This document shows, one piece after another, positions 47,216-57,594 of a DNA stretch of 64,000 nucleotides. Origin of the DNA: Vermamoeba vermiformis (lineage: Eukaryota > Tubulinea > Echinamoebida); assembly GCA_045837725.1 (NCBI GenBank), contig JBEWZL010000209.1, forward strand, positions 434,001-498,000, in the 5' to 3' direction. The translations under genes were made by a program, and so were the position numbers. The notes below the pieces were generated by a model. It searched no databases, was not told the DNA's origin, and worked only from the letters and a program-made list of their open reading frames with translations. Every line of letters starts with the position of its first letter. Positions within the stretch are counted from its first letter, which is position 1.

Positions 47216-49835
47216 ATGGAAAGAGTACACGTTAAAAAATGCTTCTCCCTTTTTGTCCCTATCGAATCTTGGCCCAGTTCTAGCGCTGATCTAGCAACAG
47301 AACCAAACTTTGGATTTTTTTCTGAGCATTACCACCATGGACGATTATTCTTTTCCTTCAAAGTCCTGTGTAAGCAACGATTAACTTCGAAAGAATACGA
47401 CCAACCAGATTGTCTTTGTTGGGCTAGTCGAGCTCCGATCACTTTCAGAAAACGAACGAACGAACAACAACCTGGTCTTCTCCTTCAAGTAAAAGTTAAA
47501 CAAGGTGCATTTGACTTCAGAAAGGTCGAGAAGAGATTCATTCGGTTGCAAGTTGACTGCAGGACTTCAGAAGGTCAATTAATTAATTCTGCGACTTCAG
47601 AATTTTTTCAATTGCTTCCACGCAAGCGAAATAGTGGTATATTAGAAGGAGATCGCCCAACAAGTAAGTGGCTAATTTTAAAAATTATTACAACAAAATC
47701 TAAGATCTAACCCGATCTGTGCAGTAATTCCCGCTCAATGGCAAAGTAATAGCCATTATCCCGTTTACGATGCCCAAAATATTGGGCAAATAGGCATTAC
47801 AAACACGGACGCAGATGCCTTTCAGCTCATTACTCAAATGCGCACTCACGAAGTGGAACCATCGCCGAACTCTGCGCAAATAAATATCGAAATCAACACC
47901 GATGAACAAGTTAATACTTCGCCGAGGTACGTCTGAATCATTCACGATTTTAGAAACTCTTTTTTTTTGTTTGACTGACTTTATCGCTAGGTTTGATAAC
48001 GAAGGAGAGAATTACGATCAGTACGCGTTAACTTACAACAATGAAGAACTTATGCCCGACAATGTAAATAGCTCTGAAAGCGATCCGTCGCTTCACTCAC
48101 TTGAAGAGGGACACGAACAACAACAGCTGTTATCGTAAGCGCTCGCTGCACTTCTCTTTTATTATTGGCCGTTTAATTTAACACTACTCAGGCTTTATCA
48201 AACGAACTCGATGATTATGCAACATCAGAACACAAACGAGCAATACATGGTGCTGTACAACGGCAATGCGGAAGTCGTGGGCAACTTCAGAGCACTCAAC
48301 TTCTACAAGGCATCGGATATCAACATCAAAGAAGACGTCAGGTTACTTATTGACGGTACGTACAATTCAAAACAAGCTCAGTGGTCGTGTTGCACGGGTG
48401 CTAACGTTGTTTTTCAGAACACGATCCACGTGACGTCCTTCTGAAGATTGATGGCGTATCGTACAAGTTCAAACCAGGCACAACACACTCCACTCAACGA
48501 CGATTCGTTGGTTACATTGCACAACAAATCGAAAGTGTTGTTCCTGAAGCAGTTCAGTTGATCGATGGCATTCTTCATGTGGACTACGAGTCATTAATTC
48601 CTTACCTCAGTGAAGCGATCAAACAGAACTTCAGTGACATCAACACAGTTAAATCTGAGCAGAATCGCATCAAACTGATCGTAGACATGCTTTACGAAGA
48701 CTTTCTGAAACGAGAACGAGCACGAGCGGAACAACCCGTCTCAACTGATCAAATTAATGGAACATTGTACAACAAAAAGCCGAAGACGAGGACCTGGCAT
48801 ACAGCTCTGTTGACAGCTATCGTGACCGCAGTGATGGTATCAGCAGTGATGGCTGGCTTGTACTTCATGATCGAGAGCAAAGCACCAGTTGATGCTCCTT
48901 ATATCCCTCCTCCGGGCACTACTCTACCCAGTCCTGAACACACTCCAACAGTGACAGTGACTGCACCGTTGTCAGAATTAGACAAGGACAGACAAGTTCT
49001 AGAAGAGTTGTACGTGGCAACTGATGGCCGCAACTGGGACTGGTCGCACGCTGGACCAAATCCATGGCTGCCAGATGCACCCATGTGTAGTTGGAGTGGG
49101 GTTAAATGCGACAATGGGCGAGTCGTACGCCTAATATTGAATGCGGTAAATCTCCGTGGAACGATTCCTGACTCCATTGGCAATCTCGACGCACTTAAAG
49201 TCATCGATTTGCGACAAAACGACTTGACAGGAACAATTCCATCATCGATCACCCGATTGACCAGACTTCAAGAGATTTATTTAGCAGATAACCCACGCTT
49301 GTCAGGATCAATCCCTGATTTACCTGCCTCGCTACTCACCGTCAATCTGGCCATGTGCAACTTAACTGGAACGATTCCGCAGTCAATTTCAAATTTAACT
49401 GGGTTGCAGTATTTAGTTTTGTCTTACAATCAACTTAGTGGCACCATTCCATCGCTACCATTGGCCGGTATTATCACTCTGTCGTATAATCAACTCGAAG
49501 GTACTCTACCTACCTTCATACCGAATTTTATCAGAGTGACCATTCTATCGCTCTCGCATAATCGACTTAATGGAACGTTAGAAAAATTGGCGAATATTAC
49601 TTCTTTTTTCCAAGAATTATATTTGGACGATAACGACTTTACTGGAGCAGTTGAATACGACGTCGGAATGAGGAGCTTAGAAATGTTTGATATTAGTAAC
49701 AACGCGTTCACGTTATTCAATAGTAGGCAGTCTGACCCAAAGAGACTTCTAGCTTGTGAGGCATCAGGAAATCACTTTCAATGTCCTATTCCTGACTGGC
49801 TCGCGATACGATGCAACGCAACTTGCGTGTTATAA
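47216..49835 (+). CDS. P13: LRR-ICA membrane-tethered TF-like protein
   Basis: Exons are 47216-47663, 47725-47926, 47991-48134, 48192-48355 and 48418-49835, giving 791 residues. Class B N-domain (MERVHVKKCFSLFVPIE) with basic end LLPRKRNSG; exon 2 opens IIPAQW. Exon 2b is present (SSESDPSLHSLEE). The ICA dyad is Ser306/Lys311, and the end of exon 3 reads LLIDG where most copies have an EG-type end. IDGVSYKF with PGTTHSTQRR matches P10. The helix is near 448-470. The ectodomain has N-cap CSWSGVKC, about nine LRRs and C-cap FQCPIPDWLAIRCNATC. It is the last array member in the window. Confidence 0.86.
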
Positions 49836-50007
49836 AAACTAATTTATTTCGTTACCAGTCGTAGCATTGTCCATAGTTGCATTTTGTTTAGGTTTAATCC
49901 TAAAGTAGTGACTTCCAAATTTGTATAATCAGAGATTCTGTCGCACAAAAATTGAATTTTGAATGTTTACCGGCAGTTTTTTTTGCACGCGACAGCAAGC
50001 GCAACAA

Positions 50008-53000
50008 ATGCAAGTCGTATTATTTATTGCATTATCAGCGTGCTTATTTGTAGGGCCTATTTATGGCCACGCTCTTTGTTTGAACGGAGGCGGAGCTTTT
50101 GTAAGTTGTGATCTTCAGATGGCTGATCGAACAGGCAAATTCGGCGTCTAATTATCTAAATTTATTATCCACTAATTCTAGCTATATTTCCTTAAACACT
50201 TGCGGAACAATCAACTCTAACGCAACCAAATCCACTTCGTTAATTTTGTTGTATTTAGCCTGGCACGCTTTCTTACTGTTCAATGTACACGAACAATGTC
50301 TGTTGTACTTCGTCCGACGACTCTCGCATTAACACCGCTGTAAATGCCCTTGGTGTGACTGGCGAGTGTCTCAACATTATGAAAGAGAATTTATGCGCAG
50401 AATGGTAATTTAATTTAATTAATTATATATATTATTATGACGCGATAAATTGATAATTGCAATTCGTAAATTAAGAGCTCTGAATTACATTCGAAATACA
50501 AAATTTTGCGAGATCTCCCGCGCTTTTTAACCTTCAAATGTACTAATATTATCATATAACTTACAGCGATCCATGGTCTATTCATTTGTTTGGTATGCCT
50601 CATTCATAAGATTCTATTTCCATTTTTGGAAAAATTTGGCACGCGCTCGGATCTAGAGTATCTTGAAATTACCTATTGTGGCACTATTAATTATAATATT
50701 TGCAGGAGCTGAGAATTCCAACTCCAACTCCAACTCTAAAGTGCCGTTCATGTGCTCTGACTTCTGCTCGCAAATGTACGCTGCGTGCAAAGACCAAGTC
50801 ATGACGAGCAATCCTTATGACTCTCAAGGACGCAATATTGCATTGAGTAAGTCTATGTGCATAATATTATTGCCAAACGAAGATCCAGATCTGATCAAAA
50901 ATGTTAGGCGCTGTTTTTGCCGACGCCAATGCATTTTGCGCAGCATTCTCAGTACCTCAAGGCGACTCAGTAGGTCAATATAATAAATATGATATAGAAT
51001 GGACGTAAGAATTAACCTTGACTCTAGTACTGCTTCAACGGCCAGCCTTTTGTTCAACCAACTCCGTTGTCCGTGAACACTACCGGATCCGTAAGAAAAA
51101 TACTCAAAAGTCACAAATTAACGATTAATATGTCGAAAATTACTGAAATATCTGCGTTAGAATTGAGAGATTATACCTTGTTCACCTCGGACTTTGTGTT
51201 AGTGGTATTTCCTAATAAGGAAATTTTGAACAGGTCTGCATGGCTAAAGTTCTCGACGGCAACGACTACTTGAACTTGATTCAGCCAGACGACCGAATTT
51301 TTGTCGCGTCAAAGGGCGGAGTGATTCGCACAGTGAACCCGAGCACGTATCAAGTGACTGGTACTTATTTGGACATTAGCGCTCGTGTATTGAACAACGG
51401 CGAGCGAGGACTGTTGGGCCTGGCTTTTCATCCGCAGTTCAAGACTAACGGAAGATTTTTCGTTGTAAGTAACATGGGCACAACATCGATTTATATTTTG
51501 ATTTTCAGCCCAAACTCCACTTACATACTCAATAATCTGTACATGATAATTTACTGCAAATTTATTTTAAATCATGTGACGTTAAATTTCATGTGAAATT
51601 AGTCGTACCGAACGTTCGAGGTGTGACTCTTTAATTGGCCAATCAGTGAACTAAGACTTTTGTATTTTGCAGGGTTATTCGTGCGACCCCAGCAAGCACG
51701 ACGACTGCAAGTGGTCATGCGACCGCGGTTGTCCCTGGGACGGTGGTTGCAACACCAACACCAATCAGTGTTCTAGTACGTACTTCTAAATGACACCTGC
51801 CATCTTTTAGCGCGAAAGTCTATAGTGACCACGCCGTAAAATTATCGGGCTCGCTTCGTGCATGTTGCTAAGTGTCAAAGTGTCAAACTCTGATCTTTGC
51901 TTTTTCATAGGACACGATCACATGAGTGTTATTGCTGAGTATCGTGCTGCTAATGGCGATTCTTCGTATGTCCATATGATTTAGCTTAAGCCTATATAAC
52001 TGACTGATAATCTCTGCCTAGCTCGAGCACAGCGGATCCAGTCGAGGTTCAACGAATTTTCGAGTACACTCAACCGTATGGCAATCACAACGGAGGACAG
52101 TACGTAACAAGATAACACTTAAAATATGATGGCACGTGATACTGATCTATTTTTAGACTTCTGTTTGGCGCTGATGGTTATTTGTACCTCATGTTCGGTG
52201 ACGGAGGCAGTGGAGATGACCCACAACAGAACGGTCAAGTAAGTCTCATTTTCGAGGAATTGTTTAATTCTTTGCCAAGCGCAATCAAGTTATTTTAGCG
52301 CTATTAGTGCTGAAATTAAATTGGTACAAACTGACTAATTCGATTTTTTCCCTGCAGAACAAGAAGAGTCCTCTCGGCAAAATTCTTCGCATTGACATTG
52401 ACAACAAAGCTAATGGCAAGAACTACGCGATTCCGAGTGACAATCCATTCGCTGATAACGCGGATTATACTCCGGAGATTTGGGCGTTAGGGTAAGTTCA
52501 AACGAGAAACGGATATTTCGTTCATGAAAACTAACTTTGCGATAATTTCTTTCGCAGAGTACGCAATCCTTGGCGCTGTTCGTTCGACAAAGAAAATCCC
52601 GCTTATTTCTTCTGCGGTGACGTAGGTCAAAATGTACGTACAAGTCAAAAAATGAAAACTTTGCAAGAATTCTTTTGAGTAACTTAACCTTTTTCCTTTT
52701 TTAGAATGTTGAAGAGGTCAGTTTGATCGTCAGAGGTGGCAACTACGGCTGGAGAAAGTGGGAAGGCACTCGATTGAACTTCCCTGATGACCTTGACATT
52801 CCTAACCGCATTAACCCAATTATGCAATACGATCGATCGGAATCGGGATACCCAGCTTCAGTCACTGGCGGTTATCGCTACAGAGGTACCGTTCACTGAA
52901 CGCTTAGCAAAGTTAACGCCGTTCTCGTACTGACTAATCGGATCTATTTTTAGGCACTGAAGACACGTGCTTGAAAGACCACTACATCTTCGCTGATTTG

Positions 53001-53648
53001 TACAACAAGGTCTTCTCATCGATTGAAAATCCTCCTGGAAGGTACGTGCATTGATAACAATTACTAAATGACATATTATGACATTTTGACACCTGTCACA
53101 TTTCTTGTAAAGCATAAGTGCTGTCAACAACGCGATATTGATATATTTTTAATGTTCGTACACTGATTTCCCATTTAAATTAGCGGTATCTTCCAGCGCG
53201 GCAACGTCAAAGTTTATTGTGCCAAAGACAGTCCGTTGCCATGCTCTACGAATATGAACAACATTCTCAGCTTCGGTGAAGACGCTGCGGGTGAATTGTA
53301 CTTCCTTACTGACGGCGTAAGTCTCGACCAGGCCATTTTTTGTAACTCAAACCCTAACCCTCGCCAAATCGAAATTTTTAAATTGTTTAAATTTTGACCA
53401 CCAACTTTACTGATGCTAATTATGCTATTTTATATGACTAGGGTGTCAACAAGATTGTGCCAATCAGCCGCTGTAACATGCAGTGCACAGAGGTAGCAAC
53501 ACCGAATACGAGTCCTGCAGGCAGTCCTGCCTCTGTGACGCCAAGTACTAACGCAACTCCTATTAAGCAGAGCACTCCCGTGGGCTCGCGTGTGTCGTCT
53601 GCTAGCAGAACTAGTTTGAGCATTTTCAATCTAGTGCTTGGTAATTAG
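50008..53648 (+). CDS. Secreted HHIP-like glucose/sorbosone dehydrogenase family protein
   Basis: Seventeen exons give 632 residues (50008-50100, 50259-50404, 50567-50592, 50706-50846, 50908-50969, 51028-51090, 51234-51464, 51673-51775, 51911-51965, 52022-52099, 52157-52238, 52358-52491, 52558-52633, 52705-52885, 52954-53041, 53184-53316, 53442-53648). A signal peptide (MQVVLFIALSACLFVG) precedes a Cys-rich folate-receptor-like region (CLNGGG, SYCSMYTNNVCC, CSDFCSQMYAAC). The six-blade GSDH propeller follows: GERGLLGLAFHP, LLFGADGYLYLMFGDGG, GKILRIDID, ALGVRNPWRCSFD, CGDVGQNNVEEVS and GGNYGW. The order is that of HHIP and HHIPL proteins, which in animals bind hedgehog ligands; bacterial relatives oxidise sugars with PQQ. 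The C-terminus is Ser/Thr-rich with a weak hydrophobic end, so GPI anchoring is possible but not shown. Activity is unknown. Confidence 0.87.
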
Positions 53649-53930
53649 TAGTTTGTTAGGTGACATTTATTGGTGTTTGTAGAATAAAATAACTATAATT
53701 GGGTAATTAAATCGTGAGTTGTAAATTGCAATGAATGGTGCTAATGTTCATGGGTAAGAGATCTTATTTTTGGCACAGATCAGAGCGGGATTTTTGTGAC
53801 CTAGTTCGTGAAGCAACGTTTAACGCAACGCCACTATTCATGTTTAAAGCCAATTTTTGCGTTGACAACAGTACCTAGCATTCCAACGCAATTAAGCACA
53901 GCCGAATCGAGGATCGAGATCCGTCACTAG

Positions 53931-55189
53931 ATGGAGCCATGTAGTAAACGCCAAAGAGGTATTCTTATTTTTATAAAGCCCATATAACTAATTAATTAAT
54001 AGTACATGAACTCGAGCCCGCGTCTCTGGTGACGTGTCCACGAGATATTCTGGGCGAAATAATTAATTTTGTTGCAAACTTTGATGACGTAACAAGGTAC
54101 ATTACATTATGATTAAAGCAATAATAACATTATTATATTTTATTTTTCTGGGAATTAATTTTGCATATTGTTAGTTTGTCCATGGTTTGCAAGCGGATGG
54201 ATTCGATGAACTGTCTCGCTTTGCTCCGTTATTGTTATTTTTACCGACAAAGGATATGGACAGCAGCGATTAGTAACAAAATTGCACAACTAACGCAACT
54301 AAAAGATTTGATTATTGGGGCATCACGTTTGTGTGACATGAAGGAGTCTTCGACGGATGTGTTTTTGAAGTGCACGACCCTAACTCAACTTCAATCACTG
54401 TCTATATACATGACCGAGATATTTACGGAAGATATGGAAGATTTTTTTGCCAGCCAATGCAACCTCATGTCCCTGATCTGTGCGAAAATGAAATCCAGAT
54501 CAGGCGAATGGAGTGCTTTTCGTCATTTAACAAAGTTGGAGTACTTATGCATATACTACTCCGAAGAGTTACCAAATTTGGTTCATTTGACAAATATTAA
54601 GCGACTTGAACTGACCGAAAATCACATCCAGGATTTGGACGAATTTTACAAAATGACAAATTTAACGAACCTTACATATCTCAAAATGGACGAAGATTTG
54701 CCAGAAAATCACCAATTGATTGAAATTATTGCAAGAATGACAACTATTCAAGAACTTGAAATAGGTCAAAGCCACGTCAATTATCACTTTACAGTCGCAA
54801 CAGTAAGCCTAATAACAGAGACAATGACAAATTTAACTCGATTGAGCTGGATCACTGTCACTTGCAAAAATAATGACGATGTCGGATGGATCCCAGAAAC
54901 GATTTCGAATTTGCAAAGTCTACGAAGCTTGGACCTAATGTATTGGGGAGAAAGTGATCCCATGGACGAAGAAGAGACCAAAAAATTATTATCTCTGTCA
55001 AATTTGACGCACTTAGGACTTATTCTTGCGAACAAACAAGCACTCGACAGTATTTTGACTTTAACCGGTTTACAATCTTTGTTAGTGTGGGGACCGTCTG
55101 ACGATGTTAATAATTATGATTATATCACGTCTATTCTTCCTAATGTGCGTGTAACCGATTCAATCGATAAGTTGTACTATTACAATTAA
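53931..55189 (+). CDS. F-box and LRR protein
   Basis: Exons are 53931-53958, 54003-54096 and 54175-55189, giving 378 residues. Residues of about 18-55 form an F-box-like segment (CPRDILGEIINFVANFDDVTSLSMVCKRM), split by intron 2, followed by irregular LRRs (LTQLKDLIIGA, LTNIKRLELTENHI, LTGLQSLLVWG). This is the usual order for an SCF ubiquitin-ligase substrate receptor, with the F-box binding Skp1 and the LRRs a target. The protein ends without a cap or membrane segment. The target is unknown. It is not closely related to the minus-strand LRR/F-box gene at 2578-4282. Confidence 0.8.
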
Positions 55190-55365
55190 TAATTAATAAA
55201 CCAAAAAATTCGCTCGTGCTGCTTGTCTTCGAGGCGGTCAATCTTGCGGATGCTGTGAGCGACGCGATTGCCAAATTAGGTAATCTTAATATCCGGATGC
55301 GGTGATTTTATTGGATCGGCTAACGTAATTGCTTTTATCGGACCCAGGGTCCATTATTTACACCT

Positions 55366-56103
55366 TTAGATGGCATATTCAACATCGTCATCATCATTTT
55401 CACTATTTCTATTGTTATTATCGGCAGGGTAATCTTCTTCCAAGTCCTTCATTGCCGCTCGAACCGCTTTGGCGTCAAAGTCAATTACGAATCCGCAGTC
55501 AACGCATAAATCGAAGCATGCGCCATCACCATTAGTAACGGCAGGAATTATGGGACAGTATCCTGTGGAAGATTGCCTAGTTAGTAATTATAGAACGAGT
55601 TTGTTTTTGGATCTGGATGTAGATCTTGATCTACTTCTTTACCTTCAACTTCTCGGCCCCAAGGAAGCGTAACATAATTATTATCGCAAGCCTTAGACAC
55701 GATTGATATGATTTTCTTGCCCTTGCACTTCTTGCACTTGACTTTCAGCGAATCTGCGTTCTTTGTTTCTAATTTTCGACGCTTTGCTTCTCTCGCCTCC
55801 TCATGCTCCGCTCTAATACCTTCATTGTTGCTAATAATATCATTGATTGCTCCTTGAATGGTGTCCTGGATCAACTACGAAGAAAATAGGTAAATATTTT
55901 AATTACTTTTTGACTACTCTCATTACCGAAACAGAAATCGTCTGGTCGCCGTATAATGTAGCATCTTCTAAGAATTTTTTTATTGGTGCTGATGTTCTTT
56001 TGCACAACGCGGTGTATTTATTCCAAACGCCATCCAAATCTGCTTTTCGATAATTTTTAACCAATTGGTTCAATCGCTCTTGTTGCTTATATGAAGTGCT
56101 CAT
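55366..56103 (-). CDS. Small zinc-ribbon-like protein of unknown function
   Basis: Three minus-strand exons (55927-56103, 55643-55874, 55366-55562) give 201 residues. The first 115 residues are helical and charged, with a basic patch (EAKRRKLETK) that may direct it to the nucleus. Then come CKKCKGKK, a second half CFDLCVDCGFVIDFD, and an acidic Asp/Asn tail; the two Cys pairs suggest a four-Cys zinc ribbon. Reading exon 2 straight on, without the last intron, would end at 55581 and lose the second pair. No family is recognised; a transcription or RNA-related role is only a guess. Confidence 0.6.
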
Positions 56104-56404
56104 TATGATGTAATTTGTGGTATTGCTGGTCAAAAAGGGTTTGGCAAAACAAACCGATTTTTATTGTCCCATCGTATCTTTTGGCTAAAATTCGTGTAAA
56201 TATTTGTCTGAGATTCACCATTATATTACTAGTAAATATAGTGCGTACTTTATATCGCAATCAAACTCCTCTAAGCTTTCAGATCGAGATTCGTGATCAC
56301 GGGACAAGTAGGTACATCTAATTCGATAAAAAAGCATTTATTACAGTATCCACAAATATAAATAAATTAAACAAGTTCAAATAGTTTTTAAGCAGTATTT
56401 TGGC
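56104..56404. other. Intergenic region
   Basis: AT-rich sequence between the start of the zinc-ribbon gene and the 3' end of the ARF-like gene. Nothing further is seen. Confidence 0.4.
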
Positions 56405-57218
56405 TTAATACTCTTCCTCTTCTTGCGCCTCTTGCGCCTTTCGCTTGATCCTGTTAACGAACCAATCGAATGCTTCGTGAACACCTACACCAGTGATAGC
56501 ACTAGTAGATAATACGGCAACAGGTTGTTTGATCTCGCTGATCTTGAATCTGTTCCAGATTTCTTGGGTTTCGAGTGCATCCGGCAGATCTTGCTTGTTT
56601 GCGACAATTAGAATAGGAACATCCTTCAAATTATCTTCGGGCAATATTTTGTTGAATTCTTGAAGTGCCTCATCGAGTCTGTCGTGATTCGCCGAATCCA
56701 GTACGAACATAACGCCATCCAGACCAGCAAAGTGATGACGCCAAACGTAACGTGTCTATTTAAATATATTAGCTAAATATTCGATAATTTTATGACAATG
56801 AAAAATATCCGTATTTGAGAATGATTCAAAAATATTTGTTAACGGTCAAATCTGCTCGTGTAATTGCTTTTTCAATTAAAATCGAAATTAAGCGAAATAA
56901 ATGTTATAAAAATTATACTATAATTATACGTGATATAGTAGTACCTCTGCATTGCCTTCAATGTCTTTAATATTGAATCTCACATCCTTATAAATAATTG
57001 TGTCCTCTACATATGAATGTGTCGGCTTAATATCCTCAAGTACACGTCCAATAGTCATTTTTTGTAATAATGCTGTCTTGCCGGCATTATCGAGGCCGAT
57101 CTAAGAGTGGATTAGTTCCTGACAAATACTCTCGCTGGATGTGACTTACAACAAATATTCTCGCTTGAAGCCAGTCGTCGGAGCCTATTTGCTGTACACT
57201 AGATTCGGTTAAACCCAT
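56405..57218 (-). CDS. ARF-like small GTPase
   Basis: Three minus-strand exons (57150-57218, 56945-57100, 56405-56755) give 191 residues. Gly2 after Met (MGLTESS) could be myristoylated, as in ARFs. The P-loop GLDNAGKT is at about 25-32, the switch I Thr is in IKPTHSYVE, NKQD is near 128, and the G5-like STSAITG follows. ARF/ARL hallmark sequences are present (RYVWRHHFAGLDGVMFVLD). The G3 motif, normally WDVGGQ, reads KDIEGNA: the Gln needed for GTP hydrolysis is Asn and the interswitch Trp is missing. The C-terminus has an acidic tail (EEEEY). The family regulates membrane traffic, microtubules or cilia; this member may be slow to hydrolyse GTP. Confidence 0.87.
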
Positions 57219-57594
57219 ATTATATAAATAAACGCCTGTTGTCTCGTATTTACAAATAAATATTTGAATAAGTAAAGTTGCCAATTTTCCAACCCCAAGC
57301 AGATGGGCGCGGGAGCAGATCAATCACTCGGAATAGTAGAGCATTGATATATTTAACTGTTCTAATTAATCCAGTGTAGCATGAATTCGTGCGAAGATCT
57401 TCATGGAGTGAAATCCTGAAGTTCATGAACTCTGCAACCCGTACTACTCCTGTCAATTATGCATTTGCATAATATAATAATAATTAAAGATATGAAGAGG
57501 ATCTATTTTATGTACATCTTGCGTCAAGTACTCAAACGGAGTTACAACGTAATTACAATACCACCACTTTAGAATAAGACCACTGGCCACTCAC
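57219..57594. other. Intergenic region upstream of the ARF-like gene
   Basis: No gene is seen between the ARF-like start codon and the PSF1 stop codon. Promoter elements must lie here but none is distinctive. Confidence 0.4.

Larger units (their letters stand above)
151..49835. other. Array of 13 LRR-ICA membrane-tethered transcription-factor-like genes
   Basis: The shared gene plan is: exon 1 (N-domain and NLS, ends in phase 1), exon 2 (activation-like region, ends in phase 2), an optional exon 2b (phase 2 on both sides), exon 3 (first part of the ICA domain, ends in phase 1), and exon 4 (rest of ICA, coiled coil, membrane helix, LRRs). Hand-spliced models of all 13 copies stay open with the same phases, which strongly supports them. 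Known: MYRF proteins of animals and Dictyostelium use an S74/ICA domain to trimerise and cut themselves at a Ser-Lys dyad, freeing an N-terminal transcription factor from the membrane. Inferred: the same release works here, with an LRR ectodomain as the lumenal or extracellular part. Three N-domain classes occur: A (P3, P4, P5, P11, P12), B (P7, P8, P9, P10, P13) and C (P2, P6, with P1 divergent). Five unrelated genes interrupt the array. Confidence 0.85.

Noticed and set aside
151-49835. Repeated ICA segments as a CRISPR or transposon signature
   Set aside because: Repeats are exons of full genes at matching positions, on both strands, with no terminal repeats, target duplications or regular spacers.
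53349-53361. AACCCTAACCCT telomere-like repeat
   Set aside because: Only about two units inside an intron of the GSDH gene; no extended array, so chance is enough.
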